In this document: one piece after another, positions 1 to 5,491 of the stretch
Position numbering within the stretch: position 1 is the first letter of the stretch
Layout of the letters: each line of letters starts with the position of its first letter
Assembly: GCA_030146905.1 (NCBI GenBank)
Contig: JASLAV010000648.1
Location: forward strand, 1 to 8,890
Origin: Lentzea sp.
GTDB taxonomy: Bacteria > Actinomycetota > Actinomycetes > Mycobacteriales > Pseudonocardiaceae
Length of the DNA: 8,890 nucleotides
Reading direction: 5' to 3'
Position numbers and translations under genes: made by a program
Notes under the pieces: generated by a model
The model's database searches: none
The model's input: only the letters and a program-made list of their open reading frames with translations
Told to the model about the DNA's origin: nothing

Positions 1-167
1 CCGGTCTCCGGCGGGGTCAGGTCGATGACGTCCTTGAAGTTCTGCGCGACCACGGCCGCACGCAGGCGCGCGGCCAGCAGGTCCTCTTCCACACCCAGCG
101 CGGGCACCGCGGAGGCGGCCGCCATCGCGAGTGCGGCGCACATCGCGGTGATCCGTCCGGGCTTCAT
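1..167 (-). CDS. Secreted protein of unknown function (N-terminal part only)
   Basis: The gene runs off the left edge, so only about 55 N-terminal residues are visible. They begin MKPGRITAMCAALAMAAA, a clear Sec signal peptide with a basic n-region, an Ala-rich core and a plausible cleavage site after AVPALG (about residue 25). The mature protein starts with an acidic/Ala-Leu helix (VEEDLLAARLRAAVVAQNF). No domain can be recognised from this fragment. The ATG lies one base after the TGA of the 68-aa gene upstream, so the two are probably translated in tandem. Only a weak GGGG stretch precedes the start, which fits coupled reinitiation. The signal peptide is seen in the sequence; any function beyond export is unknown. 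Confidence 0.72.
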   Translation of the reverse strand, partial: MKPGRITAMCAALAMAAASAVPALGVEEDLLAARLRAAVVAQNFKDVIDLTPPET

Positions 168-168
168 C

Positions 169-375
169 TCAGCCCCGGCCGGAAACGTTCTGCGAGTCGT
201 CGCTCGGCCACTGGGGGGTCTGGTGCCTTCCCGTGTACTGCGACGCGAACTGGTCGTGCCGCGGTTCGGGCGACGTTGTCGCCACGGCCCCGGCCGACGG
301 TGCCACGACACCTCTGGCGGAGGTGCCTGCCACGTACTTGGCGTAGAGCTCGTCGAAGATCGGGGTCCTGGTCAT
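169..375 (-). CDS. Small hypothetical protein (68 aa)
   Basis: I do not recognise this protein. It begins MTRTPIFDELYAKYVAG, a probable amphipathic helix, followed by a Pro/Ser/Gln-rich, probably disordered tail ending in VSGRG. There is no signal peptide, cysteine or membrane segment, so a cytoplasmic location is likely. A GTG two codons upstream (381) would add MR; I chose the ATG because neither start has a clear Shine-Dalgarno sequence. Codon usage is GC-biased in this frame, and the TGA sits one base before the ATG of the secreted-protein gene. That tight spacing is the best argument that it is real. A 6-bp inverted repeat lies just upstream. Confidence 0.5.
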   Translation of the reverse strand: MTRTPIFDELYAKYVAGTSARGVVAPSAGAVATTSPEPRHDQFASQYTGRHQTPQWPSDDSQNVSGRG

Positions 376-385
376 GCGCACAATG

Positions 386-403
386 GTGATCAGGAGAGAT
401 CAC
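386..403. promoter_or_regulatory. Inverted repeat GTGATC-N6-GATCAC, possible operator
   Basis: A perfect 6-bp inverted repeat with a 6-base spacer lies 11 bases upstream of the ATG of the 68-aa gene (5 from the alternative GTG). Its size suits a dimeric repressor, and its position would let binding block transcription or initiation. I could not assign a regulator family or a -10/-35 pair. Confidence 0.35.
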
Positions 404-497
404 AAATCCTGCAGCCACATGGCTAAACCGCTAGATCAGGTGAAGCATTTTTCCCTGAAAGCCTTGCGGGGCAACGACAATCCCCGAAACACCAAGA

Positions 498-529
498 AGC
501 GCCCTGCTGACTGGTGTCAGCAGGGCGCT
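498..529 (-). terminator. Strong hairpin terminator for the 102-aa secreted protein gene
   Basis: A perfect 14-bp stem (outer arm AGCGCCCTGCTGAC) closes a four-base loop. On the minus strand it is followed by a moderately T-rich tract (TTCTTGGTGTTT), as expected for an intrinsic terminator. It lies about 130 bases past the stop at 661 and also insulates the 68-aa gene. The opposite direction lacks a T-tract. Confidence 0.8.
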
Positions 530-543
530 CGGTGGTCGAACAG

Positions 544-563
544 GTGTCCGGACACGTCCGGAC
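544..563. repeat. Tandem palindromes GTCCGGAC, centres 10 bp apart
   Basis: A 12-bp perfect palindrome (GTGTCCGGACAC) is followed at once by a second 8-bp palindrome (GTCCGGAC). Their centres are one helical turn apart, so two dimers could bind the same DNA face. The site lies in the 3' untranslated stretch between the stop at 661 and the terminator, which is unusual for an operator. It could instead be an RNA-level element. No regulator is assigned. Confidence 0.35.
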
Positions 564-660
564 AACCATCACCACGCGCCGCCGTTCCGGCGTACCGGCC
601 CCCGAAGAAATCAACCGGTAGGAGCCGGTGCACCGACGGCTTCGCGTGGTGCGCCTGGAG

Positions 661-969
661 TCAGCGGTCCGAGTCGTCCTCGTCGGAGTCCTCGTCCTCG
701 ATCTCGATGTCGGGGTTCAAGCACGGGCCACCGTCGTTGTTGGACAGGATCGGCACCGCGATGACGTTCACGTCGACGTGGCAGACGTTGATGTCGCTGA
801 GGAGCTCGGAGTCCTCCATGTTGACCAGACCGACCTGGTGGTTGTGCTCGTACTCCGACGCGAGCTCCATCATGTCGTCCATCGCGTCACCCTGCGTGGC
901 GAACGCGGGCGTGCCCATCATCAGGAAACCGGCGCCAACGGCAGCCGCGGCGAAAGCCTTCTTCAGCAT
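661..969 (-). CDS. Small secreted two-cysteine protein, acidic tail (102 aa)
   Basis: The start is set by GAGGAGAA seven bases before the ATG. Residues 1-24 (MLKKAFAAAAVGAGFLMMGT...AFA) form a Sec signal peptide. Residues about 30-44 are acidic and Met-rich. Residues about 46-87 hold a conserved core, QVGLVN then DSELLSDINVC, DVNVIAVPILS and C-LNPD, with cysteines at 63 and 83 that probably form a disulfide. The C-terminus is strongly acidic (EIEDEDSDEDDSDR). The same core occurs in the neighbouring 78-aa protein, so the two are tandem paralogues. The layout (signal peptide, VN repeats, two cysteines flanking a hydrophobic VPVLS stretch) resembles the small actinobacterial surface proteins that include the rodlins. 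That likeness is by eye only. The acidic tail could bind calcium or cell-surface cations (inference). Confidence 0.87.
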   Translation of the reverse strand: MLKKAFAAAAVGAGFLMMGTPAFATQGDAMDDMMELASEYEHNHQVGLVNMEDSELLSDINVCHVDVNVIAVPILSNNDGGPCLNPDIEIEDEDSDEDDSDR

Positions 970-993
970 GACGATCTTCTCCTCATGAACGGT

Positions 994-1014
994 CGTTGAT
1001 CTGCACGTGCAACG
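994..1014. promoter_or_regulatory. Nested palindrome upstream of the 102-aa secreted protein gene
   Basis: A perfect 10-bp palindrome, TGCACGTGCA (1002-1011), overlaps an inverted repeat with CGTTG/CAACG arms (994-998 and 1010-1014). It lies about 25-45 bases before the ATG at 969, where a promoter or operator is expected. I could not pick out a convincing -10/-35 pair, so the role is inferred from position and symmetry. Confidence 0.35.
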
Positions 1015-1068
1015 CCAGGGGGAACGAAGTCGGCATCCCTGCCGGAACTCCGCTCCCCGCTGGCGAAA

Positions 1069-1096
1069 AACGGCGCCCGCAGCCGCGGGCGCCGTT
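1069..1096 (-). terminator. Intrinsic terminator of the 78-aa secreted protein gene
   Basis: A perfect 12-bp stem with arms AACGGCGCCCGC and GCGGGCGCCGTT closes a 4-base loop and on the minus strand runs directly into TTTTTCGCC. It begins four bases after the stop codon. This is the most canonical terminator in the window, and it implies that the two paralogous small genes are separate transcription units. Confidence 0.92.
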
Positions 1097-1100
1097 CACG

Positions 1101-1337
1101 TCACTCGTCGTCGGGGTTGGCGCACAGGCCGCTGTCGTTGTCCGACAGCACCGGCACCGCGATGACGTTGACGTCGATGAAGCAGACGTTCAGATCGCTG
1201 ACGACCTCGGAGTCGTTCAGGTCGGCAACGCCGACCTGGTCCGTGATGTCCAGCTCAGGGGCATCGGCCAGCGCCGTGGAACCAATACCGAGGAAAGCGC
1301 CCGCGATAGCGACGGCCGCCCCTGCCTTCTTCAGCAC
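1101..1337 (-). CDS. Small secreted two-cysteine protein, paralogue (78 aa)
   Basis: I chose the GTG at 1337 because AAGGAGAT lies six bases upstream and because it gives MLKKAGAAVAIAGAFLGIGS, matching the paralogue's MLKKAFAAAAVGAG. The signal peptide is residues 1-24, with cleavage after ALA. The mature protein is only about 54 residues: DITDQVGVADLNDSEVVSDL, then NVC, DVNVIAVPVLS, DNDSGLC and ANPDDE. Cysteines 52 and 72 have the same 20-residue spacing as in the 102-aa protein, but the long acidic tail is absent. It is a likely cell-surface or spore-surface protein with one disulfide. The function is not known to me; a rodlin-like structural role is only a suggestion. It has its own terminator and a long upstream region rich in inverted repeats. 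Confidence 0.87.
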   Translation of the reverse strand: MLKKAGAAVAIAGAFLGIGSTALADAPELDITDQVGVADLNDSEVVSDLNVCFIDVNVIAVPVLSDNDSGLCANPDDE

Positions 1338-1447
1338 AGAAATCTCCTTGTTCGATCTGTTCGAGAACGGATTGCCCCAGCAAAACCTACCGGCCGCAAG
1401 TCCGACAGGACCGTATCCAAAACGACCTTGAGAAACCAAATCCGCAA

Positions 1448-1484
1448 TCACGCGATGGCGTGAACGAGGTCCCTTCATTCACGC
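1448..1484. promoter_or_regulatory. Three alternating TCACGC/GCGTGA elements
   Basis: TCACGC (1448-1453), GCGTGAA (1458-1464) and TTCACGC (1478-1484) alternate in orientation. The middle copy can pair with either flank: a 6-bp hairpin with a 4-base loop on one side, or a 27-bp imperfect inverted repeat on the other. The group lies 110-150 bases upstream of the GTG at 1337. It may be a multi-site operator or, if transcribed, an RNA switch with two alternative stems. The regulator is unknown. Confidence 0.35.
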
Positions 1485-1630
1485 TTTCGAGTGATTTCCT
1501 GTTTCGCGTGTTCAGGCATTGCCGGGCGTCTGAGCTGCACACATCCTCGAAAGACGCGTCCGCACAATGCCATTGGGTGAATGACTCGCCCGCCCGCCCG
1601 CAGGAGTGGTTCGCGGCAGCACCCCTCGCT

Positions 1631-1658
1631 CGCGGCCGTGCCGGAAAGGCCGGCCGCG
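1631..1658. repeat. GC-rich hairpin, possible secondary terminator
   Basis: The arms CGCGGCCG-T-GCC and GGCCGGCCGCG pair over 11 bp with one bulged T and a GGAAA loop. Neither side carries a T-run. It lies about 210 bases past the glycosyltransferase stop on the minus strand, so it may be a back-up terminator or simply a structured GC-rich stretch. Confidence 0.3.
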
Positions 1659-1812
1659 AACGGCCGGCGGCTGCCGGCATGACCTGGTTCGCCCGACGGC
1701 GGGGACGGGCAATGGGGTCACCCGCCACCACCACGAGACCGGACCGCACTCACGAAAAACGAGCTCTCCGGACATCTCGATGAATTCGCTGAATTCCTCG
1801 CCGAGAAGCGGC

Positions 1813-1857
1813 GGGTGTGCGCCGCACCGGTTGTCCGCGGTTCACGGCGGCGCACCC
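1813..1857 (-). terminator. Imperfect hairpin after the glycosyltransferase gene, probable terminator
   Basis: Arms TGCGCCGC and GCGGCGCA, extended by GGG/CCC across a two-base bulge, form a stem that starts about 11 bases after the stop at 1868. No T-run follows. T-poor hairpins are common terminators in high-GC actinobacteria, and the position at the end of the four-gene operon supports this reading. Confidence 0.5.
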
Positions 1858-1867
1858 CGGCACGTCG

Positions 1868-3094
1868 TCAGACGCCCTGTTCGTCACCGGTGAGGGCCTT
1901 GCGCAACCGCGCGTAGACCTGTGCGGGCTTGCGCTGCGCCGTGATCACCTCGGGCCCGATCGCGCGGTGGTACGCCCTGACCACGTCGAGCGCCACCCGG
2001 TCCCACGCGTAACGGATGTGCACGCGGTCCTGGCCGGCCACCCCGAACTGCTGGCGCCGGACCTCGTCGCCGAGGAGCGCTCGCAGGGCGCGCGCCAGCA
2101 GTGCCGGGTTGTGGGGCGGGACGAGCAGGCCGGTCACCTGGTTCACCACGGACTCCGCGAGCCCGCCGACCGACGTCGCCACCACCGGCACGCCGCAGGC
2201 CATCGCCTCGAGCGGGACGACCCCGAACGACGCGTGCCGCTGAGGGCACACCACGACGTCCGCGGACCGGATCAGGGCGGGCATCTCCGAGTGCGGCACC
2301 CGGCCGATGAAGCTGACCCTCTCCGCGACTCCGTGCCGGGCCGCCATCTCGCGCAGGCGCTCGTACTCCGCGTCGCCCTGCAGGAAGCGCCGCTCGGGAC
2401 CACCGGCGACCACCAGCTCGGTGCAGCTCACCACGGTGAGCGCGATGATCAGGTCGTCGACGCCGTCGTGCGGGGCCAGGCCGCCCGCGGTGAGGATGCG
2501 GAGCCTGCCTGTGCGAACCGAGGCAGGACCGTTCGGCGTGAACATCTTCGTGTCCACGCCCCAGGGCACCGTCGAGAGCCTGGACCGGCGCACGCCCAGC
2601 CTGGTCAGCTCGTCCGCCTCGTGACCGGACGTGGCGATCACCCCCGCCGCGTCGCGACCGACCAGCCGCTCGATGTCGCAGGAGTCGCCGCCCACGAGCC
2701 CGTGGAAGCTCTGCACGATCGGGATGGTGGTGCGGCGCGCGCTGAGCACCGCCGCGAGGCCGGACGTCCAGTGGTGGGCGTGGACGACGTCCGGGGCGTC
2801 GGCCACCCAGCGGGCGTTCAGGAACCGCGCGAACTCCCCGATGTGGGGCACGACCTCGTCCTGGCCGAGCTTCTCCGCGGGACCGGCCGGAACGTGCACG
2901 ACCTCGAGGCCGTCCTCGACCCGCACCCGGTCCGCCAGGCGCCGGTCGGTTTGGCGGGTGTAGATCGTCAGTTCGTGCCCCGCACCGCGCAGCTCCTCCG
3001 ACAGCTTCGCGACGTGCCGGCGCTGGCCGAGGACGTCCGGGTCGCGCAGTGCGGTCAACGGGTTGTCCTGCAACGAGATCATCGCGATCTTCAC
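1868..3094 (-). CDS. GT4-fold glycosyltransferase with altered donor-site residues (408 aa)
   Basis: This is a GT-B fold, GT4-type protein of normal length. The N-terminal half begins VKIAMISLQDNP and has GQRRHVAKLSEEL, DVVHAHHW (about 102-109) and QSFHGL (His131). The C-terminal half has VPWGVDTKMFTP (177-187) and SFGVVPLEAMACGVPVVATS (289-308). Canonical GT4 enzymes bind nucleotide-sugar with a GRL-x3-KG loop and E-x7-E. Here the loop reads GGLAPHDG (204-211), so Arg becomes Gly205 and Lys becomes Asp210. The first Glu is Ala288, while Glu296 is kept. The frame is intact. The GTG start overlaps the TGA of the DUF3152 gene as GTGA, with GGAGG seven bases upstream, so translation is coupled. 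It would normally be a cytosolic transferase for glycans or glycolipids. Here it may be inactive, regulatory, or use a different donor. Fold assignment is firm; activity is doubtful. Confidence 0.93.
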   Translation of the reverse strand: MKIAMISLQDNPLTALRDPDVLGQRRHVAKLSEELRGAGHELTIYTRQTDRRLADRVRVEDGLEVVHVPAGPAEKLGQDEVVPHIGEFARFLNARWVADAPDVVHAHHWTSGLAAVLSARRTTIPIVQSFHGLVGGDSCDIERLVGRDAAGVIATSGHEADELTRLGVRRSRLSTVPWGVDTKMFTPNGPASVRTGRLRILTAGGLAPHDGVDDLIIALTVVSCTELVVAGGPERRFLQGDAEYERLREMAARHGVAERVSFIGRVPHSEMPALIRSADVVVCPQRHASFGVVPLEAMACGVPVVATSVGGLAESVVNQVTGLLVPPHNPALLARALRALLGDEVRRQQFGVAGQDRVHIRYAWDRVALDVVRAYHRAIGPEVITAQRKPAQVYARLRKALTGDEQGV

Positions 3095-3957
3095 CTGCTC
3101 ACCTCCGGGTGGGGCCACGGGTTCGGGGCGCACGTCCTGCCGTCCCTGGGAACGGTCAGGCCCTGGGGCGTCGTGGCGGTGATCTCGGCCAGCTCGTCGT
3201 TGGAGACCGAGAAGGTCTGCTGCATCATCACGGGGGCCGGTGCTCCTTCCGAGGGGCAGAACTCGTGGCCGTGGCCCAGGAAGTGCCCGATCTCGTGGTT
3301 GACGACGTACCTCCGGTAGCCCTCCAGGTCCCCGGCGAACGACTCGGCGCCCCTGAACCACCGAGGCGCGCTCACGTACACGACGCCCTTGACGTAGCAG
3401 GAGGTGTCGTAGGGCAGCTCGAACCCGCAGGTGGCCCTGGCGGTCTCCGTCGCGGTGAGCCGGATGCGGACGTCCGGTTCCTCCACGTCCACCCGGCGGA
3501 AGGCGACGTCGCCCGACGCCGTCCACCCGCGGGGGTCCGCGAGTGCCGCGTCCACCGTCGCCGCGAAGGCCTGGTGGGTGTGCGGCAGCACGGCTCCCTG
3601 CTCCACCTCGACGGAGTAGGTGCGCACCCGGCCGGTGCCGACCTGGGCGGTCGTGCCCTCGACGGTCCTCCACCAGCCCTCACCGGTGGCGCGCACCGGC
3701 TCGCCGGGTGGCAGCTCCGGCCCCGGCCTGCGAGCGGCCTGCGGGGTGGGTTTCGCCGAGCCGGAGGACGGCGCCGCCGATGACGGCGGCGGCGACGGTG
3801 ACGGCCTCACCGAGATGCTCGTCACGACAGCCGGCACCTGCGGCTGCGCGACGTCGTGGCGGGCCGGCTCCGGGGCCGGCCAGCTCTTCAGCAGACCGAT
3901 CGTCACCCCGGCCAGCATCGCGGCGAAGACGTACACGACGATCCTGCCGATGGACAT
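3091..3957 (-). CDS. Membrane-anchored DUF3152 metzincin-like protein (288 aa)
   Basis: GGGGAG six bases before the ATG sets the start. Residues 4-24 (GRIVVYVFAAMLAGVTIGLL) form one membrane anchor, and the rest is probably outside the cell. Residues 28-85 are a Pro/Ser/Ala-rich linker suited to crossing the wall. The DUF3152 domain covers about 90-285. It carries HEIGHFLGHGH (221-231), an exact fit to the zinc-metzincin pattern HExxHxxGxxH, with possible Met-turn residues at 244-245. Cysteines 177/187 and 234/276 could form two disulfides, consistent with an exported domain. The family is common in actinobacteria but uncharacterised as far as I know, and proteolysis is inferred from the motif. 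The gene follows the stress-protein-like gene by 14 bases and overlaps the glycosyltransferase by 4, so it is in the same operon. Confidence 0.92.
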   Translation of the reverse strand: MSIGRIVVYVFAAMLAGVTIGLLKSWPAPEPARHDVAQPQVPAVVTSISVRPSPSPPPSSAAPSSGSAKPTPQAARRPGPELPPGEPVRATGEGWWRTVEGTTAQVGTGRVRTYSVEVEQGAVLPHTHQAFAATVDAALADPRGWTASGDVAFRRVDVEEPDVRIRLTATETARATCGFELPYDTSCYVKGVVYVSAPRWFRGAESFAGDLEGYRRYVVNHEIGHFLGHGHEFCPSEGAPAPVMMQQTFSVSNDELAEITATTPQGLTVPRDGRTCAPNPWPHPEVSR

Positions 3958-3971
3958 GAGTCACTCCCCTG

Positions 3972-4676
3972 TCACGTACAGCTGAGCAGCACCGGGCAGG
4001 CCGCTTGGTGCAACGCCGCCCTCGCCGCCGGTTGCAGGCCTTCCGCCGGGCCCCGTTCCCGGCCGGACACGACGAGGAGGTCGCTCGGGAACGAGCGCCT
4101 CTCCTCCCGCACGGATCTGACTTCCCGCACCAGCTCGACGATCACGCCGGGGCACGCGGCGTGGACGGCGTCGGCGATGGCGTCGGGCATGTCGCACGCG
4201 GCCCGGTACGGGCGGGTCAGCGCACGGAGCCGGGTCGCCCGTCGCGCGCGGCACATGGCGATCGCGCGTCGCAGAACGCCTTCTCCCCCAACGGGATCCA
4301 TGACCGCGGTCACCACGCCGTAACGACCGGCGAGCGCGGCGGGCGAACCGCCGAGGACCACCACGTCGTGGAGCTCGCAGCCCGCCAGCGGCGGCTCGGC
4401 CAGTGCGGAGGCCCGTGAGACGACCACCAGAGCGCCTTCCCTGCGGGTCGCCGCGTGCTCGTGGTGTTCGACGTGGACGGACAGCCCAGGGTGCTCGGAC
4501 AGCACGGCCGCGATGCCGCCGCCGTCGTTGTCCCCATCGGCGTACAGGACCAGGTCGATGCCGAGCGCGGCGGCGCACTCGGCCGCCCACCGCACACCGG
4601 CGACACCGCAGTCGCGGACGTCGACCTGCACGCAGGTGGCCTCCAGGCCGACGGGTTCGGGCGCCAGTGCGGTCAT
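3972..4676 (-). CDS. Tandem universal-stress-protein-like protein, degenerate ATP site (234 aa)
   Basis: The C-terminus (SDLLVVSGRERGPAEG then AALHQAACPVLLS) matches the end of the UspA family by eye. The N-terminus (VQVDVRDCGVAGVRWAAECA) resembles the family's first strand and helix. A second domain start is visible near 120-145 (GVVTAVMDPVGGEGVLRRAI), so this looks like two fused, shortened Usp domains. The ATP loop G-x2-G-x9-G-S/T is not seen: the region reads GRERGPAEGLQPAARAAL. There are nine cysteines (15, 23, 34, 100, 142, 161, 175, 227, 233), high for a cytosolic actinobacterial protein, and a His-rich HVEHHEH at 68-74. Metal or redox sensing is conceivable but inferred. Its ATG overlaps the upstream TGA by one base (TGATG), which fixes the start and indicates coupling with the DivIVA-like gene. 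Confidence 0.8.
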   Translation of the reverse strand: MTALAPEPVGLEATCVQVDVRDCGVAGVRWAAECAAALGIDLVLYADGDNDGGGIAAVLSEHPGLSVHVEHHEHAATRREGALVVVSRASALAEPPLAGCELHDVVVLGGSPAALAGRYGVVTAVMDPVGGEGVLRRAIAMCRARRATRLRALTRPYRAACDMPDAIADAVHAACPGVIVELVREVRSVREERRSFPSDLLVVSGRERGPAEGLQPAARAALHQAACPVLLSCT

Positions 4677-5293
4677 CACGTCACGCCCGGTGTGTCGGCG
4701 GTGGTCTGCTCGACCTCGGCGGACGGGGACTCGCTCTGCCTGGGCAGCGGCAGGTCCGGCGTGCTGACGACCTCGGAGTACCACTGCTCCAGCAGCTGCT
4801 GGCGCTCTGCCAGTTCGGCGAGCAGGGCGCGCGACTGCTCCAGCGCCTCTCCGACGATCTCCCGCGCGCGCTGGCTCGCCTCCGCCAGCCGGCGCTGCGT
4901 CTCCTGCTCGGTCTCGTCGAGCAGCCGCGCCTGGCGGGCGGCGGCGTCCTCGGCCTGGCTCACGGCCTGCTGGGCGCGGGCACGTGCCTCGGCCTCGATG
5001 TCCTCCGCCCTGCGCTTCGCGACGTGCATGAGGTACCTGATGCAGCCGGAGACGGCGTTGTCCTTGTTGTACCCGGCGTGGATCATGCGGTACTCGGCGA
5101 GCTCGGCCCTCGCCTCCTCGAGGTGCCCTGACAGGTCCTCTGCGGTGGCGAGCGCGGCGTCGCGGTCGGCGCAGGCGGTCTCGAGGAGCGCTTCGAGCCG
5201 TGCGCACTCCTGGTCGACCTGGGCGCGGTCGTAACCGAGCCAGCGGGTCCTGAACGTCGTCGTGCCCTCGTCCAGGAGTTCGTCGAATGCCAT
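4676..5293 (-). CDS. DivIVA-like coiled-coil protein (205 aa)
   Basis: The N-terminus reads MAFDELLDEGTTTFRTRWLG then YDRAQVDQECARLEALL, the pattern (F, GYD, QVD, then heptads) of the DivIVA N-terminal domain. Coiled coil runs from about 28 to 175, rich in Ala, Glu, Arg and Gln, broken by a short GYNKDNAVSGCIRYL stretch at 74-88. A disordered Pro/Ser/Glu tail follows. DivIVA-type proteins (Wag31 and relatives) mark negatively curved membrane and recruit wall-synthesis machinery at actinobacterial poles. This one is shorter than a full Wag31 and is probably a paralogue. I chose the ATG at 5293, preceded by AAGGA, because the open frame back to 5416 shows no protein-like sequence. It is the first gene of the four-gene operon. 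Confidence 0.87.
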   Translation of the reverse strand: MAFDELLDEGTTTFRTRWLGYDRAQVDQECARLEALLETACADRDAALATAEDLSGHLEEARAELAEYRMIHAGYNKDNAVSGCIRYLMHVAKRRAEDIEAEARARAQQAVSQAEDAAARQARLLDETEQETQRRLAEASQRAREIVGEALEQSRALLAELAERQQLLEQWYSEVVSTPDLPLPRQSESPSAEVEQTTADTPGVT

Positions 5294-5441
5294 TGCCCGT
5301 GTCCTTCCCCGAACGTGGGCGGAGGTCTTGTGCTGGCAATACCCCTGCTGCCGCCTACCAGTCGCTTTTGCCCAGGAAGCACCCTGTCTAGTGAATTCCT
5401 CACGGAGGGTCATCAACCCCTGGGAACGGCCCGGGAACGAC
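5294..5441 (-). promoter_or_regulatory. Leader region of the four-gene operon
   Basis: The 148 bases between the terminator at 5442-5477 and the DivIVA-like ATG must carry the operon's promoter, because transcription from upstream should stop at that hairpin. A TTGATG hexamer and a TAGACA hexamer are present on the minus strand, but their 20-base spacing is too long for a standard pair. No promoter is placed exactly. Confidence 0.4.
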
Positions 5442-5477
5442 GCAGGGCGCGCCGGTCCGTCGTCCGGCGCGCCCTGC
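5442..5477 (-). terminator. Perfect 14-bp hairpin after the six-cysteine protein gene
   Basis: Arms GCAGGGCGCGCCGG and CCGGCGCGCCCTGC pair perfectly around an 8-base loop, 14 bases after the stop at 5492. There is no T-run, as is common in high-GC actinobacteria. It separates the lysozyme operon from the DivIVA-like operon. Confidence 0.8.
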
Positions 5478-5491
5478 CTTGTGCCGTGCGG

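Larger units (their letters stand above)
1338..1810. other. Intergenic region with no convincing gene
   Basis: This stretch separates the 78-aa gene from the glycosyltransferase. Open frames exist on both strands, but they lack ribosome binding sites and recognisable sequence, and they read as Arg/Pro-rich translations of GC-rich DNA. Its first 170 bases are less GC-rich than the coding regions and probably hold the promoter of the 78-aa gene. The rest holds a hairpin near 1631-1658 and two GAATTC words nine bases apart near 1780-1795. Confidence 0.6.

Noticed and set aside
423..614. 63-codon minus-strand open frame between the terminator and the 102-aa protein gene
   Set aside because: It reads through the perfect terminator hairpin, has no Shine-Dalgarno sequence and no protein-like character.
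1387..1783. Overlapping open frames on both strands in the intergenic region
   Set aside because: They are Arg/Pro/Ala-rich, have no ribosome site, and overlap hairpins and repeats. I see no reason to call a gene here.
1817..3319. 500-codon open frame on the plus strand
   Set aside because: It lies antisense to the glycosyltransferase and the end of the DUF3152 gene, is rich in Arg/His/Asp/Val as such shadows are, and lacks a ribosome site and any motif.
5294..5416. Upstream extension of the DivIVA-like gene to an ATG near 5416
   Set aside because: The added 41 residues are not protein-like and precede the family's conserved N-terminus. The ATG at 5293 has an AAGGA site.
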